This document shows, in pieces, positions 46,464 through 58,440 of a stretch of 64,000 bases of DNA. Each line of letters starts with the position of its first letter. Position 1 is the stretch's first letter. The translations under genes were made by a program, and so were the position numbers. This stretch comes from Pyrus communis (lineage: Eukaryota; Streptophyta; Magnoliopsida; Rosales; Rosaceae): NCBI RefSeq assembly GCF_963583255.1, contig NC_084803.1:21098428-21162427 (forward strand). The letters run 5' to 3'. The notes under the pieces were generated by a model that saw only the letters and a program-made list of their open reading frames with translations, made no database searches and had not been told where the DNA came from.

Positions 46464-47270
46464 TCATCCTGTTAGGACCTAATTCTACCTCAACCAGAAG
46501 TTGCAAGGAGAAATCCTCCCAACGCGGTATGGATTGCAAGCAATCCATCCACCGAACCATTGTAACGCTTCACCCTCTAAATGGAATGAAACAGTGACCA
46601 CCTTTTGGTACTCAAGGGTTCCTTAGTACGTGAAAAATTGTTCAGCTTGGAAGATCCAAGCAAGGGGATCATCGTCATTCAGAAAACTAGGAAACTTGAT
46701 GCGATGTTGCCATTGTGGACTTTGAAGTGGTCTGCCGTCCACAATTGCACGGAGTATGAAATCCTCTCCTTCACGCAGATCTAGAACAGGAGCAACGATT
46801 GGAGATGGAACACGAGGAACTGAAGAAGCACCTTCACCGCATCCAGCATGCGGCAGCTCATGCCGGAATTGTTCCAAACAGATGGCAAGCTTGGTCTCCA
46901 AGGCATCGGAAAAGAGTGAATTAAATGAAGCTTCGAGAGCAGCTACGCGCTTATCCATCACAGTAAAACGGGTGGTGGTGGTGTGACAGGGCATGCAAGG
47001 AAGGGTAACCTGCTGGACCGTTAATGGGTGATACGAATGTTAAGACCTAATTCTACCTTAACCAGAAGCTGCAAGGTTTAGCAATGGAGATGGTGAGATG
47101 GAGAAGAAAAACCTCAGCTCCAATGTTGTAATATTGTATTTTAATTCAAATGACTGTTATTTTTCCACTACACCCGAATTGCAATATAAAGCCATACAAG
47201 AGTTGCCAGCAGACATAACAAACTCAGAAAAGCCAAAAGAGCAATAACAAACTCAGAAAGAAACCTTCTT
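46464..47270 (-). mobile_element. Truncated Ty3-gypsy element with gag
   Basis: TGTTAGGACCTAATTC (46464) and TGTTAAGACCTAATTC (47039) begin two direct copies of about 40 bp that close as LTR ends (TTAACA) on the - strand. Between them lies a gag frame (46994-46623). To the right the LTR-like sequence continues toward 47270. Most of pol and most of one LTR are missing. Confidence 0.6.
46623..46994 (-). pseudogene. Ty3-gypsy gag N-terminal fragment
   Basis: A frame of 123 codons with a heptad-like segment (VAALEASFNSLFSDALETKL) followed by FPSFLNDDDPLAWIFQAEQF, the gag signature of plant gypsy elements (FDGxDPxxWxxxxExFF). It stops at about residue 123 where gag should go on for several hundred residues, so it is a truncated remnant. 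Confidence 0.75.
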
Positions 47271-47275
47271 AACGT

Positions 47276-50200
47276 GGGTGTGGTAAACTTGGATTTCAGA
47301 GGATTTTAATAGACTTTTTTAAGTGATGAATTTCATAGGATTATGTAGACTTCTACAAATCCATATGGATTTTGGAAGATTTAAGAAGATTCATATAAAA
47401 GATTTCTATGGATTTTGATGGACTTATGCGGCGCTTAATCTTGACCGTCAAATAGATCAAATGGTGATAAATGTGCCTAGGTCATAAATCTAATCAAACT
47501 GTCATAGCAACCATTTTTCATCCGCAGCTTGTCCCCTCCCTCTTATGCTATTTTTGTCAAATGTTTTCTGGGCAATTATATAGAGCATTCACACAAAGAA
47601 ATGCATCTCCGTTACATCTCTCATTCACATACAAATCTTGATTTCGAAAACCCGAAAAGAACAAATCGATACAACTAGACTGAGAGAGAAATGGGAAATT
47701 ACCAGTAGAAGCACATTCAATATCAAAAGCACAAAACCAGCGACAAACCTAGCAAAATCAACAACAAAACCTTCATACTTTTCACGCAACAAAAAACCTC
47801 ATACTGTTCACAAACAGTTTTTGAAATCAAAGGAGAAAAACCCCCAAACCAAAATCTTCAGAAAAATCATGTATAAAAAAAAATTAAAAGAAATGGAAAT
47901 TGACCTCTTAACAAATGCATACCAAGAAAGAGTGGGACCCAAGAACACAATGAAGAAGAAAGGTCCCAGAGTTCAATTTGGTGCTTATATCGGCTTGGGA
48001 GAGAAAAGTCAAACTGAAGCTTGAAAAGAAATCCTAGGGGGAAGATGAGATTCTTGTAGCCTTTTGTTATGCATAAAATTCACTCCCAAATCCTACAAAA
48101 TCCTTTACTTAAAGAAATCCCTCCAAGAGCCCATGTAAAAATTATAAAGCTTCTCTCCAGTTGTGAGAGCCTTTCTCATCAGTGTTTGAGTGTTCCCCGT
48201 TTCGTCCCTTCCGCAGCCGCCGATCCTAGCTATGGCCAAGGTCTGTGGCAGTCCTCTTCTTCTCCTTTTTCATTTTTCATTTTTCCTTTCCTTCTCCCTG
48301 AGCTTCTATTTCCCCCCTCTCCAGGGGCCTGATCGCCACTTTTTTCCAACTTCTTGTGCCCTTGATTTCTTTGTCTGTAGCCCCTTTTTCCCTAGTTTCC
48401 TTCCTCCCTTCCACTTCCTTTCCACTTTTCCCCCTTTTTTCTCCCTTCCACTTTCCTTCTTCCTTCCTTCCACTTTTTTTTCCCTTTTTTTCCTTCTGCT
48501 GTTTCTTCCTTTTTCCCTTTCTTGCATCTTTTCTCCATCTTTTTCTCATTTTTCCTCCACTTTCCTCAACACTTTACTCCATCTTTAACCCAATCAGCCT
48601 CATCCTTCTTCAACTTCACATCCTGCTTTGGCTTCTACATCTTTGTATCACAATTTTTCGCGTTTTACCCTTAAGGTGTGTAGAGTTTTCGCTCGGGTGT
48701 TCACACTACCTCCTTCCTTGGGATTGCTTTTGATGGCACTGTTGTTAGTAGGTTGCTCTTTCCCATTGGCTTCCTTCGTTTTGGGTTTCACTTTGTTGCT
48801 TCTTCCTGCTAGCTTCTTTCAATGTGTGGCAGCTACCGGTGTGGTGCTCGACGGTGTTTGGGGATTTATTTTGGGGTTCTGTTTTCACTCAGTTTTCTTC
48901 TAGTTTTTGGGGCTCTGTTCAGCTTATTTTTAGGTGTGTGCAAGGAACGTTCGTTTCTGTTGGTTAGTAAGCGGTTTTTCGGCAACGACGGGTTGAAGCG
49001 GCTAGGGTTTGTTTCGGTGTTTTCTTTGTTTTGGGCTCTTTAGTTGCTTCTGAGGTCCTTCTTTTTGTTTATGTGTATGTATCTATGCCTTTTCTTGTGT
49101 AATTATTGTGTTCGAATAAAACAACTTTTCACCAAAAAAGAAAAAACAGAAGGAATCCTTCAAAATCTATGACATTTTCAAATACCTACATATTTGAATG
49201 GACTTTTTAGAATCCTAATCAACTACCACTAGATTTGAATATATTCTTCAAAATCCTCTTAAATCTTAAGTTGACTACACCATATTTCAAAGTCTTTTAA
49301 AATCTTCTTTTAAAACTTAATTGACTACATCCGGATTTTAAAGAATTAGATGGACTTGGTTTGTAGATTTTGATGGATTGTGGTGGATTTTCATATAATG
49401 TTTTTCTTAAAAAAAATAAAATAAAATAAACCTCTTTTCCCCTTGACCTACTATACTTGATAGCCATTTTATCCCTTCCTTCTTCGTGTCCCCTTTCACA
49501 CCATTAAGACTCCATCTCTCTCTCAATTGATGCATCAACAACCTTTGGTGAATTTTTTTGCTCTGCTACGCCACCAACGACCATCATCAAAGCCTGCCCT
49601 TTATTTTGTTCATTCGATTTGTTTTTTTAATTTATTTAGCAAATGTTCAGTTCGCCAACAATTGCAACAACCTTCAAAAAATCAGCCTCGTCCCCATCCT
49701 TGTCGTTGGAATTTGTTTCGCCATCAATTTTGACAACATTTTTAGAGAAGCTAGAGGCAATAGTCATGCAACATTTCTTGATTGGTGTTCGTCGACTTGT
49801 CTGCGTCACTATGTGTATGGCTGGGGTTGGTAGAGATTTGAGGACTGACTAGATGGAAAAATATTTGAAATCCTATGTGGTGAGGTCAGATTCTTTTTTA
49901 TCTTGGTTTTATATATACTTATTGCTCTCAAATCTCACAAAATCCACAACTTATTGAAATCTTACAAAATCTTAATTTTCTGAATACACTTAGATTTGGA
50001 TGGACTTTAAAATCTCTAATAAAATCTCAATAGACTACACCTAGATTTGCATGGATTCTAAAATCCTTTAAAATCTTTTAATGTTTCTTTTTCTTTTAAA
50101 AAGAGGGACAACTAGTGGCAGGCGTTATTCACCCATTCCGGGTCCAGAGAGGCTATGAGGAATTTCACCCTGCCCGTGGCCACACTCAAGCAAACTCACC

Positions 50201-50325
50201 AACTCGGAGCATCAAGCTCAGAACCTCCCACATTTTTTGTTTATTGGATTTAAAATTTTTTAGTTGACTACACTACGATTTTAAAGTCCTTTAAAATCTT
50301 TTCAAATCCGAGTTTGACTACACCT
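47276..50325. mobile_element. Non-autonomous TIR element with subterminal repeats, about 3 kb
   Basis: The left end GGGTGTGGTAAACTTGGATT and the right end, inverted, GAGGTGTAGTCAAACTCGG are related, and inside both ends the words GATTTTAAAAGACTTT and AGATTTTGATGG recur. The right 1.2 kb holds at least five TTGACTACAC or related units (49270, 49322, 50030, 50262, 50315). TAA next to both ends might be a 3-bp target duplication, but the superfamily is not certain. The interior includes a pyrimidine-rich tract (48240-48570) and a possible LINE-like 3' end. Confidence 0.55.
48183..49146 (+). mobile_element. Possible LINE-derived segment
   Basis: A T/C-rich stretch followed by G/T-rich sequence ends TGTTCGAATAAAACAAC...AAAAAAGAAAAAA, the style of plant LINE 3' ends with an A-rich tail. 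There is no endonuclease or RT. Open frames (48190-48588, 48628-48903) are composition artefacts of the pyrimidine tract. Boundaries and target duplication uncertain. Confidence 0.3.
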
Positions 50326-50655
50326 CTAATTCAATTAACTAAAGTGTAATCAAGGAAATCAATTACAATTCATAACACATCCCCTTCTCACTTTCACAGG
50401 TTCGACTCTCCCTCCGTGACATAGTCTTGCAATTTGGGATAAAAAGACCCCCAACAGTTCGTTGAAAAACCCAAATGACCATTGTGTTTGCTATCCATGA
50501 AATAACAGAATCTTGATGCTTTCTTTTCTCAACTATTGGTTTCACTTGACGTACTATAATATAATCTTGATGCCTTCTTTTCTCAACTAAACCAAATAGC
50601 TGGTGAAATTTTGAAGCAAATATCAGAATGGGTCCTCGAGATTTTCGAATTCTTG
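50326..50655. other. Intergenic, nothing recognised
   Basis: Contains a near-duplicate phrase CTTGATGCTTTCTTTTCTCAAC / CTTGATGCCTTCTTTTCTCA (about 50512 and 50568) but no gene or element ends. Confidence 0.35.
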
Positions 50656-50980
50656 ATGGACCTGCAATTGGCAAACAACGGTGTCGAATTTTCCCTGAAA
50701 AGGAAGAAGTGGCTTGTCGTAGCGGCCGCTTTAGGCTTCTCCGGTTATGGTGTGTATAGGGTTTATCATTTTCCTTCAGTATCTCAGAAAAGAAAGAGAA
50801 TTTTAAGGCTTTTAGGGGCTTTAGTTCTGATAAAATTCCGAATATAGTTTGAAGCAATTATCGAAAATCGCTAGGTGTGATGAGTTTTCGGAGTCTGTTG
50901 TTACGGTCACACAGGCTGTAACTTTGGGGGTATTGCGGGGTTATCAATCGAAAACAGCACGTGATGGGGTCTTGAGGTAG
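50656..50980 (+). pseudogene. Fragment of a PHLOEM PROTEIN 2-LIKE A10-type gene
   Basis: From ATG at 50656 the frame reads MDLQLANNGVEFSLKRKKW, a hydrophobic segment (LVVAAALGFSGYGVYRVYHF) and a basic KRKRILRLLGALV. The frame then jumps and carries on with [19 protein letters not shown] and [12 protein letters not shown] to a TAG at 50978-50980. As I recall the family, these blocks are normally separated by about 30 residues and followed by a long C-terminal part, both missing here. The frameshift and deletion mark it as a pseudogene. The family name is from memory and only moderately sure. Confidence 0.55.
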
Positions 50981-52418
50981 TGACATATGCTGCTGCAAAA
51001 TCCTCTGTCATTGCTACTATATCTCTGTCCCTGTGTTTACACATAATAGACAGTCCGTAGGCGTTGATTACTCTTCAAGGAAACTTATCCCTCACAATCT
51101 CCACAAAATGGTAAGACTAGAAAGGATGGGTTTCCTTCAAAATCATAAACTTTACCTTCACATACACCTATGAGTTATCCAACAAAATCTCGTACGCTGG
51201 ATATTTGAACCGTTAGATATTGACTTTTGTATTTTTAAACAAAGATCTATTGGTTAAAACACCAAAAATATCTCATACTCAGTACTGTAGAAAATCCCGT
51301 TATATAATACAATCCAATTATGGAAACTTGCTTGCCTTGTTGGTAAGAAGAAACAACAGCAAAGAATTGGCGTTCAGTTGAGGGGTTAGACTACGGACAG
51401 GTCAATATTAATATATTATTTCCAAGAAATTACCCTTCTTCATAAGTAGTCAAGGTTTGCAAGAGTTTTAGTCGTCGATCACTTGCTTGGTTACACCCCA
51501 ATTCTAAACAAGAGTTTTGACTCTCGCTTCCCTCTATTTGAATTAAAAGACTATACATACGTGAGCACTTATGCGCTAACTAGTTAGTAACTTCAGATGG
51601 CGCAAACCACAAGAATGGGCCCCTCTAAACTATTTCTCATAATTCGAATGATCATTTTTTTAGGTCATCGTTGAAAACTCATCCCTACAAAAGTGCACTT
51701 AAATCGAAAGTCGTTTGGTTATCTACGATCTGATAAATAAACAGACACAGCTTTGTCGATGAAATCATCATAATCATAAATCAAAGGCCCAATTGTATGA
51801 CAGAATAAAGGTATAATAGTGTCAAAGCAAAATGGGAAAGAAATGACTTATTGGAAGCATCATGAAAGCTCATTATTAATCTGCACAAAGTTTATATGGT
51901 AGGACAATTTTCCTCTTTATATCAGCAAAGCTCAAAAAAAGGTATTTATTGAAATGTTACAAATTAAATACAATTCAGCAGGTACTTAGTTTTGAGTACC
52001 TCCACTGTGATAGTTTCAACATGATGGAAAACGGAATAGTAACAGGATCGGAAATCAATATCGTTGGGCTCTCGATCACAATGGCGTCTCAGAGTAGGGA
52101 TGGAATGGTTAACCAGTAGAATGAATTTCCTCTGACAATGGCACTGGTCTTATACAGAATTCTTCCATCCTGAAGAGCCGAGACTAATGATCGATAGTTC
52201 AATGATATCGGTTTCCAATCCTGTTTAGTATTCTGTTTTCCATCACAATAAATGTCCGAGATCCCATGCGTAACGTGTTCAAAAAAGTACCTGTAGCTGT
52301 AGCTGTTGCCGTGATCCTACTGTTTAAGTGCGAACAAATGAATTAATAACCAATTCCCATCCCATCGCTATACTCCTCTACAAAACAATCGAACATGAGA
52401 AGTTTCAGAAAGTATTGG
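50981..52418. other. Intergenic, nothing recognised
   Basis: AT-rich sequence without a supported frame, paired ends or tandem structure. The last 300 bp probably contain the 3' UTR of the 53-residue peptide gene on the - strand. Confidence 0.35.
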
Positions 52419-54476
52419 TTAATTTGAGCTTGCATCAGTCTCCTTTGCCGCCACGTCTTCCTGCTGCTTCTTTTTCCAGTACTCATCAAGTGGGGGTCCA
52501 AATAGTGCCTTGCCTGAAACAACTCCAATCCTGCAAATTTCATGTAAAATTGTCGGGTTAGCTTGAATGTCACTTAAAATCAGATCACTCACATACAAGT
52601 TTCTATAACTGACTGAAAATTGGATGGGAAAATATTAAGGTACACTAACAGCATACCAAGTACCACGGCTCTCGGGAAGCTACATTAAATAGAAAAAATG
52701 GTACATTCCAGCAGTAAAACTTTGTTAGCACATTCACAGCTGAAATTTCAGCCAAGAAAAGAAACTAAGCACTAACTGCTATCTGATACGAAATGCAATT
52801 CTTTTAAAGATTCTCTCATTAACAATCAACTAGACCTAGATGACTGAAGGTCTCCTAGTCTTGATGTCCGATAATTTTCACTAGACACAAAGGACAGGAA
52901 ACAAAGTAGCAAGATTAAATGGGATGTAATGCATTAAGAAGAATAAGGAATTACTGAAAATATATTCAATCTACAGATTCTTCATTCGTATATATCTGTA
53001 GCAAAAAGAACAATATACACAATCTGAAAAAATAAAAAAAAAGTGTAAATGAGATGCAGTTATTTTTAGTAATTCAATTGTTTCTATGAAATCCACTGCA
53101 CTTTTTGTGTACCCAAATGCTTCAAGATCTCCCTATTACTACCTCGTGTAATTCCTATCTCAAGAATTCAGTAATCTCAGCAATACAGTGAAGGGATAGA
53201 AGAACGAAAACAAGCCTAAAAGCCTATGATTGCAGTTAAGAAGTTAAAAAACCAATCACAAACACAGAGACAGAAGTACTTGTATCGCGAGAAAGAAGCC
53301 TCACCAATCCAGTAAATAGATTCCAGAATGAAAGAAAGGCTATAGACTCTCATTGACTTCATACAGGACCTAGTGGTTCCATACCATCAAATAAATTATA
53401 TGCCTCGTGAATGGATATAAGAAAATGAAACCTGCACGAAGTTGTTACTGGCCAGACTTTTCCATAGGACTAAAAAGACAGTTGCAGTTTTGAATACATT
53501 AATTTCATGCAGGGTTTAAAAATAACTCATCATGTTAGCCTGTTAGGATCTCGGATATCAATTTGAGATCCTTTTGAGAGGCAGATCCTTATATCAAAAC
53601 CTGGCTCCTAAATTACCATTACAAAATGTAAGGAAAGGCAAATGACGAAACAAACTAAAACTTATAAATAAACGAAGCAAAACAATCTACACTTGAGAAA
53701 AAGGGGGTTGCTGGAAACAATGTTTGCCATTGTAGAACCTACTCATGACCTGAACATAGCTGTCCTAATGAACGCAGCATTGAAAGCTACGTTATGGATT
53801 AGTTGATTACCTATGAAGCGTCTCAAAGAAGGAACGTCTCATGTCTTAGCTCTCTAAATACAAATGTCTCGCCTTCTATCAATATGAAGCCCATGATAAA
53901 CAATAACAAACACCACATAAAGATTTGTTTTCCCTTAATATCGATTATCCGTGACTATTGCATATTCCAAACTCCCACATTGCCGTTTCCTACCATTTTA
54001 CATATCGAATTGGCTATAAATCGACTACAAAAATTAACAATGTCAGAACTTAAGGCAGGCAATGTACAGACCAAGTAAACTACTTAAACTCTTAAAGTAT
54101 TCACAGCAATCAGTTTTAAACCAAACCAAATACTGGAACAAAAACACAATTAGTGAATGATTCGGCAGTTTTTACAACCAAAGGAACCTAATAATGGTAG
54201 TTAAAAAATACGAAATAATCAACGAAAATATAATGTATGCATCTGCAAATGAATCTGGCACAAACCCAAAAGACCAAATGGAGCGTTCTAAGAGATAAAG
54301 AAAGTGCAGGACAGCTGATGATAAAGAAAGTGCAGGACAGCTGATAAACACAGTGCGACACAAAGGGTATTGCTCGATTTTGAAAAATCAACAAACTCGA
54401 ATTGAATTGTAAAGATATGGGCTTACACGGCTGCTCCAATTACCAAAGGAAACGAGAGGAATCTTCTTCGAAACAT
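52419..54476 (-). CDS. Two-exon gene for a 53-residue membrane peptide
   Basis: Exon 1 is 54427-54476 and exon 2 is 52419-52530; the 1896-bp intron has GT and AG ends, and joining 50 + 112 nt gives 53 codons plus TAA. The N-terminus is basic (MFRRRF), then comes one hydrophobic segment spanning the splice site (LSFPLVIGAAVIGVVSG), a conserved-looking FGPPLDEYW and a charged tail (KKKQQEDVAAKETDASSN). This layout suits a small organelle inner-membrane protein, probably mitochondrial; no family is assigned. The precise splice fit and abrupt end of coding character at both exon edges argue that it is real. The ATG lies about 330 bp from the nested transposons upstream. Confidence 0.7.
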
Positions 54477-54805
54477 TTCTGTACAAAACACTCTGGTTCT
54501 TGTTCCAATTTGTATGCTTGCCAAAATTGAGGGTTTTTCAGCTTCTTGCTTTTTGAGGGTTTCTAATTTAGACCGGCTTGCAGCACAACTTTGGGAAGAA
54601 ATCGATTTGCCCTCTGTTTGCTGCATGTTTTATTCAAAGACAACTTTACCCCTTTGTTAAAGATAAAACTAGGCCGCATAAGTCCAATTTTTTGAGCTAC
54701 ATCTACATTCAAGTTTGAATTCCTATTATCGTAAATTTCAAGTACAAAACGAGTAGCATGATGCGTAATTTCATTGGCATGATGAATCAATGCTAGTCAT
54801 GTTCG
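54477..54805 (-). promoter_or_regulatory. 5' UTR and promoter region of the 53-residue peptide gene
   Basis: The only upstream sequence before the transposon nest. No TATA box could be placed with confidence. The open frames here are unsupported. Confidence 0.4.
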
Positions 54806-55097
54806 AAGTAAAAAGGGAAAATTGTAGCAATGGTCCATCAATTTTAATCAAATTGGAACAATGGTCCCTTAACTAAAAATTCATGACCATTAGTCCATCA
54901 ACTCATCAAAATGTATAGCTATGATCTTTTTCATCAATTTCGTTAGAATTTTGTCAAAATGAGTTATTTTGGAAGAATCATTGCTACAATTCAGTTAAAG
55001 TTGAGGGACCATTGCTCCAATTGGGTTAAAGTTGAGAAATCATTTCTCCAGTTGGATTAAAGTTGAGGGGCCAATGATAATGAAATTTTAGTTGAGG

Positions 55098-55619
55098 GTG
55101 TAAGGTTTTCTTCAGTGAGCATGATCAAACACCAAGTCGTGCAATAACACAAGTAATATGAGCTATATATAGAGTAAGACTTTATTTAGGGTTGTGACCG
55201 GATAACAGACATTTGGAGGGAAAATATAAGAAACTAATTTGAAAATTAGAATGATGTTGTTATGGTTTCTTTGACAACTGATTGCAACCGCTCACTTAAT
55301 GAGAGAAAGCAGTTGCAATGCATACATATAAATATGTTTGGTCCCTTTTCTCAGTGATATATCCCTTGTTCCATATAGATTGGTTTGTCCCATTGAAAAC
55401 CAGAGAATTCGAATGTGATCACAAGAGAGGAGAAGGCTAATCATTCTCCTAGGAATTAACTCATCAAGTGCTAAAGATGGCTACAACCTCAGGTTAGGTT
55501 TGTCAGCCTTATATACAACTATTTAGGGTTAATGCATGTTCATTTAATGACCATATGCACAGATTTACTGAACACTAATATGCATTGGTTTAAAGGTATC
55601 GATCTTTAAAAGGTTTACA
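55098..55619 (+). repeat. 5' LTR of copia-3
   Basis: 522 bp, close match to 63184-63696. Contains CATATAAATATG near 55325, a likely TATA region. Confidence 0.92.
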
Positions 55620-55955
55620 TATGGTATCAGAACCAGCCCATTCAAACCTAATTATGTTATACATATATATGTATGATGATCATAATGAACTTTCCGCTGC
55701 TGTTAATACATTTGTGAGATCAAATATATCCTGATGTTTATTTCCGGTTTATGCTAGATCCATTAATCTGTAAAGCAAAATATAATCATGGTTTTTTAAT
55801 TTTTTTATGTTTTGATAGTGTAGTTCATATTATTTCAATAATACCCTAGATATGGTCAAACTATCATAGAGTCTGCCCTAATGCGCGGTGCAGCAAATGA
55901 TATTAGCATAAAAAAATATATGTATGGGAATATGTGTCGAATTTTGAGTATTGAG

Positions 55956-57204
55956 GGTAAATTACATAATATCTTCCAAGGTTTAAAATCTATTACAATT
56001 CTATACAACATCTTTAAAATATTTCACTTTCATATCTCATTTACTATTTTATTTTAATATTATACATCTATTAAATTTTTCATCTATTAATCCGTTAAGA
56101 ATTAACATGACTATCACATTTATACCACATGGCTGCTATTTGTGTGCTACGTGATAAAAAAAATAATTTTCTTTTTTAAACCTGAATCTTCTCTTTAAAA
56201 AAAAAAAAAAAATATTTGAAAAACGCAGAACCCACCCCACCTTCCCCGCAACCCCTCCCCACCCCTCTTCTCGACTCTCTTCACCTAATCCCTCGTTATC
56301 GTGTCCGCATCCCAACGTGATTTTGTTAATCGAGCCCGAGAGCTGGCTGTAGATGGAAGATCCGGCTGGGTTGAAAACCGGGTAGCAATCGGAGCAGGGG
56401 CCGCACTAGAGCCAGTTGACGTCGCTGCCGCTGGAGCCGTACCGCGCCAGAGCCACGCTAAAGCCGAGCCACGTCGCACCTTCAACCTAGACCGTCCATA
56501 CTCCATACCAGTCTGTTGCGCGCCTCACCATCCACCCACGCTAGCGCAGCAACTAGAAAACCAGAACACGACCTCCTGCAACCGGCGTCCGCAAACCTGT
56601 CGGCCCTCTGTTTTAGAAATCTGATCGACGGCTAGATCCGACTCGCATTCCGCTACTGCTTCAGACCGTGTCACACCTGATCCGACGCCATCCTTACTGC
56701 ACCGCTTCTGTCCCGCATCACTGCAATCAGTTCTCGCCGCCGCTGTCCACCATCAACGGTTGCCAGACGCGCCTGAACAATCCGCACCTGACCCATATCT
56801 GTCAAGCCGTACAAGATCCTCTTGCACCACTGTATGCACACCTCCGTTAAATCCACTGCACTCGCAATTGTATTGTTTGTTCTGGAGAAAACCACTGCCC
56901 AAAAATAAAGGTTGAAGGAAAGGAGAGGGAGGTGGTTGGAAGGCTCGGCTTGGGAGGGAGAAGAGGGGTGGGGAAGGGTTTTTCAGGGTTTTTTTTTTTT
57001 TTTTTTTAATTAGAAAATTATTTTTTTGTCACTGGCACACATGTGGCAGCAACTTCAGCTCTTAACGGATCAATGGAAAGAAAATATAACAGAGATACTA
57101 TACTGAAATAAAATAATAGGTGAGGTATGAAAGTGAAATGTTTTAAAGATGTTGTATGAAGTTGTAATAGACCTTAAACCTGAAGGGGTATTATGTAATT
57201 TACC
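55956..57204. mobile_element. Long-TIR element with GC-rich interior (Pack-MULE-like) in the copia-3 leader
   Basis: GGTAAATTACATAATA opens the left end and its complement closes the right. The arms remain complementary for about 180 bp (ACAACATCTTTAAAA, TTTCACTTTCATA, TCCGTTAAGA). The interior 56225-56860 is much more GC-rich than anything nearby and has coding-like but unrecognised frames, between A- and T-rich tracts. Long TIRs plus a GC-rich cargo recall Pack-MULEs. No target duplication was found, so the superfamily is inferred. Confidence 0.65.
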
Positions 57205-57481
57205 GTAAGAAATTTCCAAAGAGATTTATTTATTGGGATTGTTATGAATTGATGTATAGTAAGTGATGAAATCAAGTACTTATGTGATTCTTCTTGCCTA
57301 AAGGTGTAGTACTGCATAAGATTATGTCCTTTATACTTGGCTATGCAATGAAGTTGAAATTCATATGCTTTATGGAAAGTTTCTTGCCCAAATTAGGTGT
57401 AACTGGTTTCATAGTTTAAGTGTGACAAGACAATTAAGACTAGTTCTTATTTACAATACTTATGAATTTTCAATCCAAATG

Positions 57482-58440
57482 TCTCATGATGCAGGGTTTA
57501 ATATGCTTAACCTTGCTAACATTGAGAAGTTGAATGGTAACAACTTCAACACTTGGAAGTAACATATTGAAATGAACTTGGGGATGCTCAAGTTCAACAT
57601 TGCTTTCAAGACTCCTCAACCAATAGCTTTAGTTGATGGAAGCATTGCTCAAGAAAGGGAACATTTTGCCAAATAAGAAAGAGCCAATCAGATGTCTCTT
57701 CTCATTATGCAAAATGGAATGGAAGAACACATTAGAGGTGGTATAGGTGGTATATCCAGTTGTGACTTAGCCAAGGACTATATGGCTAGGATTGAGGAAA
57801 AGTTTAAGAGGTCTGACAAGCAGAAGTGGGTACATCACTTTCTGCACTCATCAACAGCAAGCATGATGGGTCAAGCAATGTAAGTGAGCATGTGTTGAAG
57901 ATGGTGAATATTTCCAACAAACTGAATGCAATGGAAATTGGCATCACTGAACAATTTCTGGTGCATATAGCTTTGTACTCTTTGTCTGGAGAGTATGACC
58001 AGATCAAAGTCAACTACAACACTTAGAAAGAAACATGGAGTGTCAATCAACTCATTGCCATTTGTTGTCAAGAGGAAGAGAGGTTGAAGAAGTCTAAAGC
58101 TGAAAGAATGGAACTGGCTAATCTTCTCAATATTGGCAAAGGCAAAAGGAAAATGATCGTGGGGAACAAAAATGATAATTATAAGGGCAACAAACCCTCT
58201 AGATCTCGAACCACTCCAAATGCTGCAATTGGTCCCAAGAAACAGTTCAAGGGTTCTGGTGTATCCCTCAAAACTACTGGATCATCTACCTCACTTGGTT
58301 TATAGGTTCAAAAACCTCATTTTAAAAAGTGTTACCATTGTCAATCCACTGAACATTTAAGGAAGAATTGCCCAGCTTTTAAGGCATGGTTAATTAGGAA
58401 ATGTATGACTGTTTTTTATGTTTTTGTTACTGTGAAATCA
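57482..58440 (+). pseudogene. copia-3 gag remnant
   Basis: Starts at ATG 57482. The N-terminal gag block (NIEKLNGNNFNTWK) is interrupted by a TAA at 57560, and further stops occur at 57674 and 58024. The UBN2-like region follows, and an intact CCHC knuckle (CYHCQSTEHLRKNC) lies at 58330-58371. Confidence 0.85.

Noticed and set aside
48190..48588. Phe/Ser/Pro-rich 132-codon frame and its Lys/Glu-rich complement
   Set aside because: Both strands are open because the tract is almost pure pyrimidine; composition artefact.
56285..56895. Ala/Arg-rich frames in the GC-rich island
   Set aside because: Open on both strands because of GC content; no family recognised, so not called as genes.
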